The notes beneath the pieces were generated by a model. It did not search any database and was not told where the DNA came from. It saw nothing but the letters and a program-made list of their open reading frames with translations. A stretch of DNA of 40,223 bases from an uncultured Phocaeicola sp. (GTDB taxonomy: Bacteria; Bacteroidota; Bacteroidia; Bacteroidales; Bacteroidaceae): NCBI GenBank assembly GCA_944321335.1, contig CALUKX010000024.1:1-40223 (forward strand). Reading direction: 5' to 3'. The position numbers and the translations under genes are program-made. Positions 1 through 8,697 of this stretch are shown one piece after another (the first letter of the stretch is position 1; each line of letters starts with the position of its first letter).

Positions 1-78
1 TTAAGAGCATTGTATTAACAATAACGAGGGCGTTTTGTACTACGTTTTTAGGAACGTAGAACTGGACACCCTATCAAC

Positions 79-1065
79 TTGGTTATTGAGGAATGTCAGT
101 ACAAGGGCGATTGTTTGGGTACGTGTCCGAAGTGTGAATCGGAAGTGCGTTATCTGGAACGTGAGCTGGCGTTGCGTCAGGCTGCCGGTAAGGCGGTGAC
201 TTTGTTCGGTTTGTCGGCCGGCTTGGTGACAATGACGGCTTCGTGTGGCAGTTCGAAGACTTCGGCCGATGAGAAGACGGTTGAAGTTGAAGCGGAGTCG
301 CCGGCGGTCCGGGATTCTGTAGTCGGCGTGTTCCGCTTGACGGGTATGATTCCGATGGTTAAACCCGAGTCGGCGGATACGGTAGCGACACGTGCCGATA
401 AAACTCTTTTTGAAGTTTGTGGTACGGTGGTTGATGACCGGGGCTATCCGATGGTTAGAGCCAGTGTGCTAGAGAAGAATACTACCAATGGAGTGGTGAC
501 GGATGAGAACGGACGTTTCAGACTGATGGTTTCGGGCATGTCTCCGCTTGTGGTTTCGTTTATCGGCTGTATGGCTCAGGAGATTGCGGTTCATCAAGGC
601 ATGGATTCCTTGAAGGTGGTCATGAACCCCGACCGTTTGGTGATGGGGGAAATGCCGGTAATAGATCAGAGTGCAGATAAGGGCGAAGCTCCTCTGGTGC
701 GGCCTGAAACGATGGCGTTACCTGAAGACTCTGCTGTAGAGGAGAGAATGTTCGGTATGGTAGAGGAAACTTATCCTGAATTTCCCGGCGGTATGGCGGA
801 GTGTCTGAAGTATATAGAGAAGAAGACGGCAGAAGTCTTTCCGGCAGATAGTTTGTCGGCCAAATCAGTACAGGGACGGTTTATTGTTCAGTTTACTATC
901 GATGAAAAGGGAAAGGTGGTGAATCCGGTCGTCATCCGTTCGCCTTATCCGGCATGGGACAAGTATGCGTTGAAGATTGTATCCGATATGCCCGACTGGA
1001 AACCCGGCCGACAAAGAGGGAAGAATGTTCCTGTAAAATATACCGTACCGATTACGTTGAAATAG
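79..1065 (+). CDS. TonB C-terminal-domain protein with N-terminal Cys4 motif and carboxypeptidase-regulatory-like domain; start uncertain
   Basis: Three parts are visible, numbered from the TTG at 79. Residues 6-19 hold four cysteines spaced C-x5-C-x3-C-x2-C, like a small zinc ribbon. Residues about 38-56 are hydrophobic and end in TASC, which could be a membrane segment or a poor lipobox. Residues about 112-190 look like a carboxypeptidase-regulatory-like beta fold (GTVVDDRGYPM, TDENGRFRL). Residues about 230-328 are a TonB C-terminal domain, with YPEFPGG at its entrance and a WKPG turn near the end. TonB domains bind the TonB box of outer-membrane receptors, but Bacteroidetes use this domain in many proteins, so energy transduction is not proven. 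The start is weak: TTG, no ribosome-binding site, no promoter motif, and a stop in frame at 49-51. The 5' end may be decayed or missequenced. The domain calls are firm; the role is inferred. Confidence 0.7.
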   Translation: MVIEECQYKGDCLGTCPKCESEVRYLERELALRQAAGKAVTLFGLSAGLVTMTASCGSSKTSADEKTVEVEAESPAVRDSVVGVFRLTGMIPMVKPESADTVATRADKTLFEVCGTVVDDRGYPMVRASVLEKNTTNGVVTDENGRFRLMVSGMSPLVVSFIGCMAQEIAVHQGMDSLKVVMNPDRLVMGEMPVIDQSADKGEAPLVRPETMALPEDSAVEERMFGMVEETYPEFPGGMAECLKYIEKKTAEVFPADSLSAKSVQGRFIVQFTIDEKGKVVNPVVIRSPYPAWDKYALKIVSDMPDWKPGRQRGKNVPVKYTVPITLK

Positions 1066-1091
1066 TATCTCATGAGATAAATCAGATAAAG

Positions 1092-1131
1092 GCGAAGGCA
1101 TATCCGGATTGTGTTTCGGATATGCCTTCGC
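1092..1131. terminator. Bidirectional rho-independent terminator between convergent genes
   Basis: A perfect 15-base inverted repeat (1092-1106 against 1117-1131) with a 10-base loop lies between the stop of the TonB-like gene and the stop of the converging MFS gene. The plus-strand trailer is T-rich (TTGTCTTGT). Confidence 0.8.
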
Positions 1132-1154
1132 TTGTCTTGTATCGTATCAGGGGC

Positions 1155-2338
1155 TTATGAGTCTATTCTGTATCGTCGTGTAATGGCGAAGAATTTGCGT
1201 ACGGCGAAGTGGGTACAGATATAGGAACAGATGGAGCATACCAGAAAGAGTATTCCTGTAGTTACCATAATGTTTCCCAAGCCTACCAACGGAGATACGA
1301 TTCCACCGAATGCGAATCCGATTGCTCCCAACAGAGCCGAGGCTGTTCCTGAGTTCTCACGGGCACAGTCGAGCGCCAGCGTATTCGACGCAGTGAATGT
1401 CAGTCCCAGCATGAAGAGATTCACTAGCAGAAGGATTTCATAAATCCAGAAACTACAGTCGGCTATAAGGGCTATGCAAAGGCATAGGGAGGCTATCATC
1501 ATACCCAGGCTTCCTCTGTGGAGCGCATATTCAGGTCGTCGGAACTTGACAGCCGATGCTGCCGATACCATGAGGGCGATGGAGTTTATCCCGAAACAGA
1601 GGCTGAACAGGAACGGAGTGAAATGGTAGTGCTCCTGCATGATGAAGGGTGAAGAGGCAATGTTGCACCATCTGCAAATCCGAACTGGAGGATGTAGAGC
1701 ACGTAATGGTGATTTCTCAGTACGATAATAAAGCTCTTGAAAACGTCCTTCCATCGGGTTTCGCCACGATTTTCGGAAGGAAGGGATTCCTCGAAATGAA
1801 AGCTTCCGGCTACCAGCAATGTGCCCAGTCCGAACAATACCCAGAAGATTCCGATCCATCCTACGTTGTCGGCCAGCATACCGCCGAGCATCGGGGCGGT
1901 AATCGGGGCGATGCCGTTGATGGCACCGATGATGGCAAGCATTTTGAGAAGCTCATGGCCGGTATATTTGTCGGCTGCCACCGAACGGGATATCACGATT
2001 CCGCCCGCTCCGGCTATTCCTTGAATGAATCGCCATGCAACGAACTGCATGATGGATCCGGAGTAGATACATCCGATGGTTGAGGTCAGAAAGAGGAACA
2101 TGGCTGTGATGAGGGGAGAGCGTCGACCGTATTTGTCGCTTAGCGGACCGAAGAAAAGCTGTCCTACAGCCAATCCGATCATGCTGGATGTCAGACCCAG
2201 CTGTACCATCGACGAATTGGTGCTGAAATAATCGGTCATGGCCGGAAGGGTAGGCAGGTACATATCGGTTACGAAAGGTCCGAAAGCGGTGAGCATCCCT
2301 AAGAAGATAAGTGTAAATAGTTTGGAGTTATGTTTCAT
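1155..2338 (-). pseudogene. Bcr/CflA-type MFS drug-efflux transporter, broken by a frameshift near 1662-1666
   Basis: The first part, read from the ATG at 2338, gives about 225 residues of a 12-helix major facilitator drug/H+ antiporter of the Bcr/CflA type. It has FVTDMYLPTLPAM in helix 1, the loop motif GPLSDKYGRRSP, and helices through the central loop to FGFADGA. The frame then changes by -1: the continuation NIASSPFIMQEHY and the last helices run in the neighbouring frame to the stop at 1155-1157. Compared with E. coli Bcr (FAFGGMFSFLSAGPF), about three residues are also missing at the junction. This fits a deletion of about 10 bases better than a lost single base. Such proteins export drugs, sulfonamides or dipeptides across the inner membrane. 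As read, no full-length product is made. A sequencing or assembly error remains possible. Confidence 0.85.
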
Positions 2339-2360
2339 GTCTGTTGCTTTAAATCGGGAA

Positions 2361-2368
2361 CAAAGCTA
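2361..2368 (-). promoter_or_regulatory. Bacteroidetes -7 promoter element for the MFS gene
   Basis: Minus-strand TAGCTTTG matches TAnnTTTG and lies 23 bases before the ATG at 2338. No clear -33 TTTG was found. Confidence 0.55.
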
Positions 2369-2605
2369 CCAAAATTGTTTCTAAAGAAGGAAAATCCATT
2401 AGCATAATATAACATTTTAAGTTAATGGGGTTTGCCATTTTAAATTCTGTATCTATCTCCATCTGTCAGATACACCTATATAAATAGACTTGAGGTTGCT
2501 ATCTGAAGTGGCCAAACAGACGTTATTGTCAAATCGGAATCTAATAAAACTTAAAAACGCTCTGAATATTAATCTAAAATGTTTTCCGAATAAGTATTTT
2601 TCTTA
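2369..2605. other. AT-rich divergent intergenic region between the MFS gene and ileS
   Basis: The whole gene-free gap is 2339-2675. It holds the two divergent -7 elements (2361-2368 and 2606-2613) and a short palindrome, ATCTGTCAGAT, near 2462-2472. It also has one reverse copy of the octamer AATGTTAT at 2409-2416. I see no coding potential or RNA gene. Confidence 0.5.
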
Positions 2606-2613
2606 TAAATTTG
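2606..2613 (+). promoter_or_regulatory. Bacteroidetes -7 promoter element for ileS
   Basis: TAAATTTG matches TAnnTTTG. It predicts transcription starting near 2620 and a leader of about 55 bases before the ATG at 2676. No other match lies between here and 8345, so this promoter probably serves the whole ileS-lspA run. Confidence 0.6.
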
Positions 2614-2675
2614 CAGCCTAATTTTAGGACACATAGGTCCGCACAAAAAGCTATTGAATAAAAACAACATAAACT

Positions 2676-5600
2676 ATGAGTAAGAAATTTACTGAATATT
2701 CACAACTTAACCTTTCCGACGTCAACAAGGAAGTACTGAAGAAATGGGACGAAAATGATGTTTTCTCCCGTAGTATGACTGAACGCGAGGGACATCCTTC
2801 TTTCGTTTTCTATGAAGGTCCTCCTTCTGCAAACGGTATGCCGGGTATCCATCACGTAATGGCTCGTACCATCAAGGATACTTTCTGCCGTTTCAAGACA
2901 ATGAAAGGTTTCCAGGTAAAACGTAAGGCCGGATGGGATACTCACGGTCTGCCGGTAGAATTGGGTGTTGAAAAGGCACTCGGTATTACCAAAGAGGATA
3001 TCGGTAAAACTATCTCTGTTGCTGATTACAACAAACATTGCCGTACGGATGTGATGAAGTTCACGAAGGAATGGACCGACCTGACTCACAAGATGGGTTA
3101 TTGGGTTGACCTCGAAAATCCGTACATTACATACGATAACCGTTATATCGAAACTTTATGGTGGCTTCTTAAACAGCTGTATAACAAAGGTTTATTGTAT
3201 AAAGGTTATACCATCCAGCCGTACTCTCCGGCTGCAGGTACAGGTCTGAGTTCGCATGAGTTGAACCAACCGGGCTGTTACCGCGATGTGAAGGATACTA
3301 CTGTGGTAGGACAGTTCAAGATGAAGAACCCGAAACCGGAAATGGCCGAGTGGGGTACTCCTTATTTCATCGCATGGACAACTACTCCGTGGACTTTGCC
3401 TTCAAACACTGCATTGTGTGTGGGTCCGAAGATTGACTACGTTGCTGTTCAGACTTACAACGGTTATACAGGCGAGAAGATGACTGTAGTGCTGGCAAAA
3501 GCTTTGCTGTACACTCATTTCAACAAGAAGGCTGAAGATATCGCTCTGGAAGACTACAAGCCGGGCGACAAGCTGATTCCGTTCAAGGTAGTGGGCGAGT
3601 ACAAGGGTACTGACCTGGTTGGAATGGAATACGAACAGCTCATTCCGTGGGTGAAGCCGGTTGAGGCTACCGAAGACGGAAACTGGAAGGAAGCTGCCGA
3701 CAAGGCTTTCCGCGTAATCCCGGGTGATTACGTTACAACAGAAGACGGTACCGGTATCGTACATATCGCTCCAACTTTCGGTGCGGACGATGCTAACGTA
3801 GCTCGTGCTGCAGGTATCCCGTCGCTGTTCATGATCAACAAGAAAGGCGAAACCCGTCCGATGGTCGATCTGACAGGTAAGTTCTACCTGCTCGACGAAC
3901 TGGATGAAGCTTTCGTAAAAGAATGTGTTGATGTAGAAAAATACAAGGAATATCAGGGACGCTGGGTCAAGAATGCATACGATCCTCAATTCACCGTCGA
4001 CGGCAAGTACGATGAAAAGGCTGCCCAGGCTGCAGAATCATTGGATATCTATATCTGCATGATGATGAAGCAGAACAATCAGGCATTCAAGATCGAAAAG
4101 CACGTGCACAATTATCCGCACTGCTGGCGTACCGACAAACCGGTGTTGTATTATCCGTTGGATAGTTGGTTCATCCGTTCTACTGCTTGCAAGGAACGTA
4201 TGATCGAGCTTAACAAGACTATCAACTGGAAACCGGAATCTACCGGTTCAGGCCGTTTCGGCAAATGGCTGGAAAACCTGAACGACTGGAACTTGAGCCG
4301 TTCACGTTACTGGGGTACTCCGCTGCCAATCTGGCGTAGTGAAGACGGTGAAGAAATCTGTATCGGTTCGGTAGAAGAACTCTACAACGAAATTGAAAAG
4401 GCTGTTGCTGCAGGTTTCATGACCGAAAATCCGTACAAGAAGCTGGGCTTCGTTCCGGGAACATACAACAAGGAAAATTACGACAAGATTGACTTGCACC
4501 GTCCGTACGTAGACGATATCATCTTGGTTTCTGCTTCGGGCAAACCGATGAAGCGTGAAACCGACCTGATCGACGTCTGGTTCGATTCGGGTGCTATGCC
4601 ATACGCTCAGTTGCACTATCCGTTCGAGAACAAGGAAATTGTGGACAACCGTTCATACTATCCTGCCGACTTCATTGCGGAAGGTGTGGACCAGACACGT
4701 GGTTGGTTCTTTACCTTGCATGCTATCGCTACGATGGTATTCGACAGCGTGGCATACAAGAACGTAATCTCTAACGGTCTGGTGCTCGACAAGAACGGAA
4801 ACAAGATGTCGAAGCGTCTGGGTAACGCAGTCGATCCGTTCGGAGCTATCGAACAGTACGGTTCCGACCCGTTGCGTTGGTACATGATTACCAACTCATC
4901 TCCGTGGGACAACCTGAAGTTTGATACCGATGGTGTGGATGAAGTACGCCGTAAGTTCTTCGGAACATTATATAATACCTATTCATTCTTCGCATTGTAT
5001 GCCAATGTTGATGGCTTTACATACGCTGAAGAGGATGTACCGGTATCGGAACGTCCGGAAATCGACCGTTGGATCCTGTCGCTCTTGAATTCACTCATCA
5101 AGGAAGTGGATGCTTGCTACAGCGATTACGAACCGACTAAGGCCGGCCGTCTGATTACAGACTTCGTGAACGACAATCTGAGTAACTGGTATGTTCGTCT
5201 GAACCGTAAACGTTTCTGGGGTAGTGCGATGTCGAAAGACAAGCTGTCGGCTTATCAGACTCTGTACACCTGTCTGGAAACCGTAGCCAAACTGATGGCA
5301 CCTATCGCTCCGTTCTATGCAGACCGTCTGTATATGGACCTGATCAATGTGACCGGTCGCGACAATGTGGTATCAGTTCACTTGGCAAACTTCCCTGTAG
5401 CCGATGAAAGTCTGATCAACAAGGAACTCGAAGCACGTCAGCAGATGGCACAGGATGTAACCTCTATGGTATTGGCTTTGCGTCGTAAGGTGAATATCAA
5501 GGTACGTCAGCCGCTGTTGTGTATCATGATACCGGTTGTAGACGAAGAACAGAAACGTCACATCGAGGCCGTTAAGGACCTGATTATGAACGAAGTCAAC

Positions 5601-6164
5601 GTGAAGGAAATCAAGTTGGTCGACGGAGCATCAGGTATCCTGGTTAAGAAAGTGAAATGCGACTTCAAGAAACTCGGACCGAAGTTCGGAAAACAGATGA
5701 AGGCCGTAGCGGCTGCAGTAGCGGAAATGTCGCAGGAAGCGATTGCCGAACTCGAAAAGAACGGCAGATATACCTTCAACCTCGACGGAGCGGAAGCTGT
5801 AGTGGAAGCTACCGATGTGGAAATCTTCAGCGAAGACATCCCGGGATGGTTGGTTGCCAACGAAGGCAAGCTGACCGTAGCTCTGGAAGTGACCGTAACG
5901 GAAGAATTGAAGAAAGAAGGTATCGCCCGCGAACTGGTAAACCGTATCCAGAATATCCGTAAGGGTAGTGGATTTGAAATTACCGATAAAATTAACATTG
6001 TATTGTCAAAGAATCCGAATTCGGATGATGCAGTGAAAGAATACAATGATTATATTTGCGGACAAGTATTGGCAGAGTCGTTGAAACTGGCTGAGGAAGT
6101 TCCGGGTGGAACCGAACTGACTTTCGATGACTTTACCCTGTTTGTAGAAGTAACAAAACTGTGA
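2676..6164 (+). CDS. ileS: Isoleucyl-tRNA synthetase, type 2 (eukaryotic-like), with GIHH signature
   Basis: This class I cytoplasmic synthetase charges tRNA-Ile with isoleucine. Its 1162 residues show the ATP-binding signature region PPSANGMPGIHH (GIHH at 57-60), the KMSKR loop at 710-714, and the inserted editing (CP1) domain marked by TTTPWT at 235-240. A WDTHGLP motif follows the signature. The usual HxGH signature is changed to GxHH; this swapped form is known in some type 2 enzymes and, as I recall, goes with very strong mupirocin resistance. Its length and the absence of the C-terminal zinc cysteines of type 1 enzymes also favour type 2. The ATG at 2676 follows an A-rich leader and a good promoter. 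It appears to lead a transcription unit continuing into the DksA-like gene and lspA. Identification is certain; the resistance phenotype is inferred. Confidence 0.97.
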   Translation: MSKKFTEYSQLNLSDVNKEVLKKWDENDVFSRSMTEREGHPSFVFYEGPPSANGMPGIHHVMARTIKDTFCRFKTMKGFQVKRKAGWDTHGLPVELGVEKALGITKEDIGKTISVADYNKHCRTDVMKFTKEWTDLTHKMGYWVDLENPYITYDNRYIETLWWLLKQLYNKGLLYKGYTIQPYSPAAGTGLSSHELNQPGCYRDVKDTTVVGQFKMKNPKPEMAEWGTPYFIAWTTTPWTLPSNTALCVGPKIDYVAVQTYNGYTGEKMTVVLAKALLYTHFNKKAEDIALEDYKPGDKLIPFKVVGEYKGTDLVGMEYEQLIPWVKPVEATEDGNWKEAADKAFRVIPGDYVTTEDGTGIVHIAPTFGADDANVARAAGIPSLFMINKKGETRPMVDLTGKFYLLDELDEAFVKECVDVEKYKEYQGRWVKNAYDPQFTVDGKYDEKAAQAAESLDIYICMMMKQNNQAFKIEKHVHNYPHCWRTDKPVLYYPLDSWFIRSTACKERMIELNKTINWKPESTGSGRFGKWLENLNDWNLSRSRYWGTPLPIWRSEDGEEICIGSVEELYNEIEKAVAAGFMTENPYKKLGFVPGTYNKENYDKIDLHRPYVDDIILVSASGKPMKRETDLIDVWFDSGAMPYAQLHYPFENKEIVDNRSYYPADFIAEGVDQTRGWFFTLHAIATMVFDSVAYKNVISNGLVLDKNGNKMSKRLGNAVDPFGAIEQYGSDPLRWYMITNSSPWDNLKFDTDGVDEVRRKFFGTLYNTYSFFALYANVDGFTYAEEDVPVSERPEIDRWILSLLNSLIKEVDACYSDYEPTKAGRLITDFVNDNLSNWYVRLNRKRFWGSAMSKDKLSAYQTLYTCLETVAKLMAPIAPFYADRLYMDLINVTGRDNVVSVHLANFPVADESLINKELEARQQMAQDVTSMVLALRRKVNIKVRQPLLCIMIPVVDEEQKRHIEAVKDLIMNEVNVKEIKLVDGASGILVKKVKCDFKKLGPKFGKQMKAVAAAVAEMSQEAIAELEKNGRYTFNLDGAEAVVEATDVEIFSEDIPGWLVANEGKLTVALEVTVTEELKKEGIARELVNRIQNIRKGSGFEITDKINIVLSKNPNSDDAVKEYNDYICGQVLAESLKLAEEVPGGTELTFDDFTLFVEVTKL

Positions 6165-6173
6165 TATGAACTC

Positions 6174-6202
6174 ATCCGCCCGGTGGATACACCGGGACGG
6201 AT
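6174..6202 (+). terminator. Intercistronic hairpin after ileS (possible partial terminator)
   Basis: ATCCG-CCCGGTG, a GATA loop and CACCGGG-A-CGGAT form a 12-base-pair stem with one bulged A, starting 10 bases after the ileS stop. The trailer (ACTATTATTAACTTTT) is AT-rich but not a clean T run. It could attenuate, or protect the ileS message. Confidence 0.5.
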
Positions 6203-6232
6203 ACTATTATTAACTTTTAAACTCTTAAAACT

Positions 6233-6613
6233 ATGGCTGAAAAGACAAGATACTCGGACGCTCAACTTGAAGAATTCCGCGCCATTATCATGGAAAAACT
6301 TCAGCTCGCCGAGCGCGACTATGAGAAATTGAAAAGCAGTATTATGAACCAGGATGGTAATGATACCGACGATACATCTCCAACATATAAAGTTCTGGAG
6401 GAAGGTGCAAATACCTTGTCGAAGGAAGAAACCACCCGTTTGGCTGCGCGACAGCTTAAGTTCATCCAGAATCTGCGTGCTGCTTTGGTGCGTATCGAAA
6501 ACAAGACATACGGAATCTGCCGTGAAACCGGCAAGCTGATTCCACCTGAAAGACTGCGCGCCGTACCTCATGCTACATTGAGCATCGAAGCTAAGCAGAA
6601 CGGAAAGAAATAA
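6233..6613 (+). CDS. TraR/DksA-family protein with degenerate zinc finger
   Basis: This 126-residue cytoplasmic protein starts with a long helical region (residues about 8-90, rich in E, K and L). It ends with the DksA/TraR C-terminal motif TYGICRETGKLIPPERLRAVPHATLSIEA. The motif normally carries four zinc cysteines (CxxC...CxxC); only the first remains here (in GICRE), so zinc binding in the usual way is unlikely. I recall Bacteroidetes homologues being written the same way, so this looks like a lineage feature rather than damage. DksA proteins enter the RNA polymerase secondary channel and modulate transcription, often with ppGpp. Whether this one does so is not shown. It lies 68 bases after ileS, behind a hairpin, and 128 bases before lspA, with no promoter motif of its own. 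Confidence 0.85.
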   Translation: MAEKTRYSDAQLEEFRAIIMEKLQLAERDYEKLKSSIMNQDGNDTDDTSPTYKVLEEGANTLSKEETTRLAARQLKFIQNLRAALVRIENKTYGICRETGKLIPPERLRAVPHATLSIEAKQNGKK

Positions 6614-6741
6614 TTGATAGCTTGACACATTTGTCACTCGGATAGGCATTGGGAAAACAGGGGCTCTCTGTTATAGGGAAGCTTTGCGCTTTTCCGGATG
6701 ATATCAGGGTGGCAAATGTTTTACTGGAAGATTGAGTATTT

Positions 6742-7389
6742 ATGAAGAAATTTTTGACACAAGGACGCCTGGCAGCTCTGATTGTTTTTGCGGTATTGGT
6801 TATTGATCAGCTGATCAAGATTGGTGTGAAGACTACTATGTATCTGCATGAAAGTATACATATCACCGATTGGTTCTATATCTATTTTACTGAGAATAAC
6901 GGTATGGCTTTCGGTATGGAGTTTCTCCCCAAAATTTTTCTGACTCTTTTCCGTATTGTAGCTGTGGTTGCCATTACGTGGTACATCTATAAGATTACCC
7001 GACGTAAGGAGAAGCTGAAGACAGGCTACATTGTGTGTCTGGCCTTTATCTTGGCTGGGGCGATAGGTAACATAATCGACTGTGTGTTCTATGGAGAAAT
7101 CTTCAGTGCCAGCACACACGACCAGATTGCTCAGTTCGTATCTGTAGGAAGCGGTTATAGCGATTGGTTGCACGGACGGGTGGTGGATATGTTCTATTTC
7201 CCGATCATAGATACTTATTGGCCCGATTGGATGCCTATAGTAGGTGGCGATCATTTTGTATTCTTCAGTCCGATATTCAATTTTGCAGATGCATCGATCA
7301 GTTGTGGTATCATTGCCCTGCTGATTTTCTATAGTGGGTATTTGAGCAAGAACGGTAGCATTCATGATTCAACTGAAACAAAGAAATGA
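6742..7389 (+). CDS. lspA: Lipoprotein signal peptidase (signal peptidase II)
   Basis: LspA is an inner-membrane aspartyl protease that removes signal peptides from prolipoproteins after diacylglyceryl attachment. The 215 residues contain four hydrophobic segments (about 11-29, 62-84, 96-114 and 185-201). The catalytic aspartates are D149 in GRVVDMFYF and D183 in FNFADASI, and the conserved ENNGMAFG lies at 51-58. It is longer than the roughly 165-residue proteobacterial enzyme because of an insert around 115-145 and another at 157-172; longer forms are usual in Bacteroidetes. The ATG at 6742 gives a normal charged N-terminus. Its stop overlaps the start of the next lipoprotein gene by four bases (ATGA), so the two are translationally coupled. 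ileS-lspA adjacency is common in bacteria. Confidence 0.95.
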   Translation: MKKFLTQGRLAALIVFAVLVIDQLIKIGVKTTMYLHESIHITDWFYIYFTENNGMAFGMEFLPKIFLTLFRIVAVVAITWYIYKITRRKEKLKTGYIVCLAFILAGAIGNIIDCVFYGEIFSASTHDQIAQFVSVGSGYSDWLHGRVVDMFYFPIIDTYWPDWMPIVGGDHFVFFSPIFNFADASISCGIIALLIFYSGYLSKNGSIHDSTETKK

Positions 7390-8348
7390 AAAAAGGGATA
7401 GGTAGTTTGATGTTGGTTGCCCTGTTTGCCGGAATGGCAAGTTGCGGCAAGAGTATTCCCGATGATATCATCCAGCCGGAAGATATGGAAAATCTGCTTT
7501 ATGATTATCATCTGGCTTCGACTATGACAAATTCCCTTTCGTATACTGAAAATTACAAGAAAAAGGCATATTACGAATATGTCTTCAGGAAACATAATGT
7601 AACAGAGGCTGAGTTTGATTCATCAATGGTCTGGTATACGCGACACAATGATGAGCTGGCCGCCATATATGAACGTCTGCAGAAACGTTTTGAGGAAGCC
7701 GAAAATTACATGAAGGTTCAGGTAGCCAAACGTGACAATCAGATTGACGTTTCTTTGTCGGGCGACACTGTGGATATTTGGCAAGACCGTACCTTGTATT
7801 GGCTGACTACCTCGCCGCTCACCAACAAACTGACTTTCGGTCTGAAAGCGGATACAAGTTTCCGTGTGCGTGATGCTTTGCTTCTGGAAGCAGACTTCCA
7901 TTTCCTGCCTAAGGCTAATCAGGTGGATGGAACAGCTGTGTTAGGCTTGAATTACCAGTTCAGCAATGACAGTATCCAGGGTATCACCCGTATTGTCCGT
8001 GGACAGGGACCGCAACGGATTTATCTGCGTCCGGATTCGGCTTACGAGATCCGTAGTGTCAGCGGTTTTATTTATTATACGAACGACCATAACCCGAAAG
8101 CGAGTTTGTTGGTCGATAAAATCCGTCTGACACGTTATCATATCAAGGAGGACGAAAAGCCGGTTGCGAAAACAGACAGTACTGTTGCAGATTCGGTAAA
8201 ACATGAAGCGATTCAGTTGCATGAACCGGCAGCAGACACCGTGCAAAAAACGAGAAGAGGTTCCATGAGAAATAGGGGGCTTCATCCTTCGGCAGAGATT
8301 CATCAGATCGAGGGGGGACTGAAATCGGTTAAGAAGCTTGAAAAGTGA
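7386..8348 (+). CDS. DUF4296-type lipoprotein of unknown function
   Basis: A 320-residue predicted lipoprotein. The signal peptide ends in a lipobox with C20 (FAGMASC), so it should be exported, lipidated and processed by the LspA encoded just upstream. Residues about 24-110 match the DUF4296 pattern: an acidic start (IPDDIIQPEDMENLLYDYHL) followed by amphipathic helices with YYEYVFRKHNVTEAEFDSSM. Residues 110-250 look beta-rich, and the tail from about 255 is basic and low in complexity. DUF4296 proteins are widespread in Bacteroidetes with no known role. The start overlaps the lspA stop by four bases, and the stop overlaps the next gene's GTG, making a tight three-gene unit. The ATG at 7386 is the natural choice because it directly precedes the signal peptide. 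Confidence 0.85.
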   Translation: MKKGIGSLMLVALFAGMASCGKSIPDDIIQPEDMENLLYDYHLASTMTNSLSYTENYKKKAYYEYVFRKHNVTEAEFDSSMVWYTRHNDELAAIYERLQKRFEEAENYMKVQVAKRDNQIDVSLSGDTVDIWQDRTLYWLTTSPLTNKLTFGLKADTSFRVRDALLLEADFHFLPKANQVDGTAVLGLNYQFSNDSIQGITRIVRGQGPQRIYLRPDSAYEIRSVSGFIYYTNDHNPKASLLVDKIRLTRYHIKEDEKPVAKTDSTVADSVKHEAIQLHEPAADTVQKTRRGSMRNRGLHPSAEIHQIEGGLKSVKKLEK

Positions 8349-8680
8349 GAAGAATAGCTACTCATAAATTGATTGGTCCACATACAGCAGAAATCCTTTC
8401 ACATCAGGTGATTGAACTGGATGATGAGGGTGTTGTATGTGGATTATTTTCGTTTGAAAAGGAAATTTCTCATACGGAATGGTTGCCGGGATTGATTATA
8501 TTGTCGGCTTATCCTGTAAGTCGGAACAGCGGAGAAAGTTTCCTGTGTTGGAAAGAACGGATTGAATTGGAATATAGCTCGGAAACATCGTCTTCCGTTT
8601 TGCGTGCCTATTGGGTGACACCGTTCAATGTTTCGGCTATGGAGTTTCTTCCCGATTCACGTATTGTCCCGCTGAAATAA
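8345..8680 (+). CDS. Small conserved hypothetical protein (GTG start), third gene of the lspA unit
   Basis: A 111-residue soluble protein with no signal peptide or membrane segment. It starts with GTG at 8345 inside the stop of the preceding gene (GTGA overlap). That coupling, plus the lack of a better internal start, fixes the start. The N-terminus (MRRIATHKLI) followed by a VIELDDEG stretch resembles short Bacteroidetes proteins I have seen but cannot name. The middle (FSFEKEISHTEWLPG) and end (FLPDSRIVPL) show no catalytic motif. It ends 17 bases from the stop of the converging methyltransferase gene, with no terminator between them. Function unknown; the operon position hints at an envelope or lipoprotein context, but that is only inference. 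Confidence 0.7.
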   Translation: MRRIATHKLIGPHTAEILSHQVIELDDEGVVCGLFSFEKEISHTEWLPGLIILSAYPVSRNSGESFLCWKERIELEYSSETSSSVLRAYWVTPFNVSAMEFLPDSRIVPLK

Positions 8681-8697
8681 TGATTTGCTCGGATATG

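Noticed and set aside
1655-1675. Programmed frameshifting in the MFS gene
   Set aside because: No slippery site, and residues are also missing compared with the family, which points to a deletion.
2676-6164. Horizontal origin of ileS because of its eukaryote-like type
   Set aside because: Type 2 IleRS is, as I recall, normal in Bacteroidetes, and base and codon use match the neighbours.
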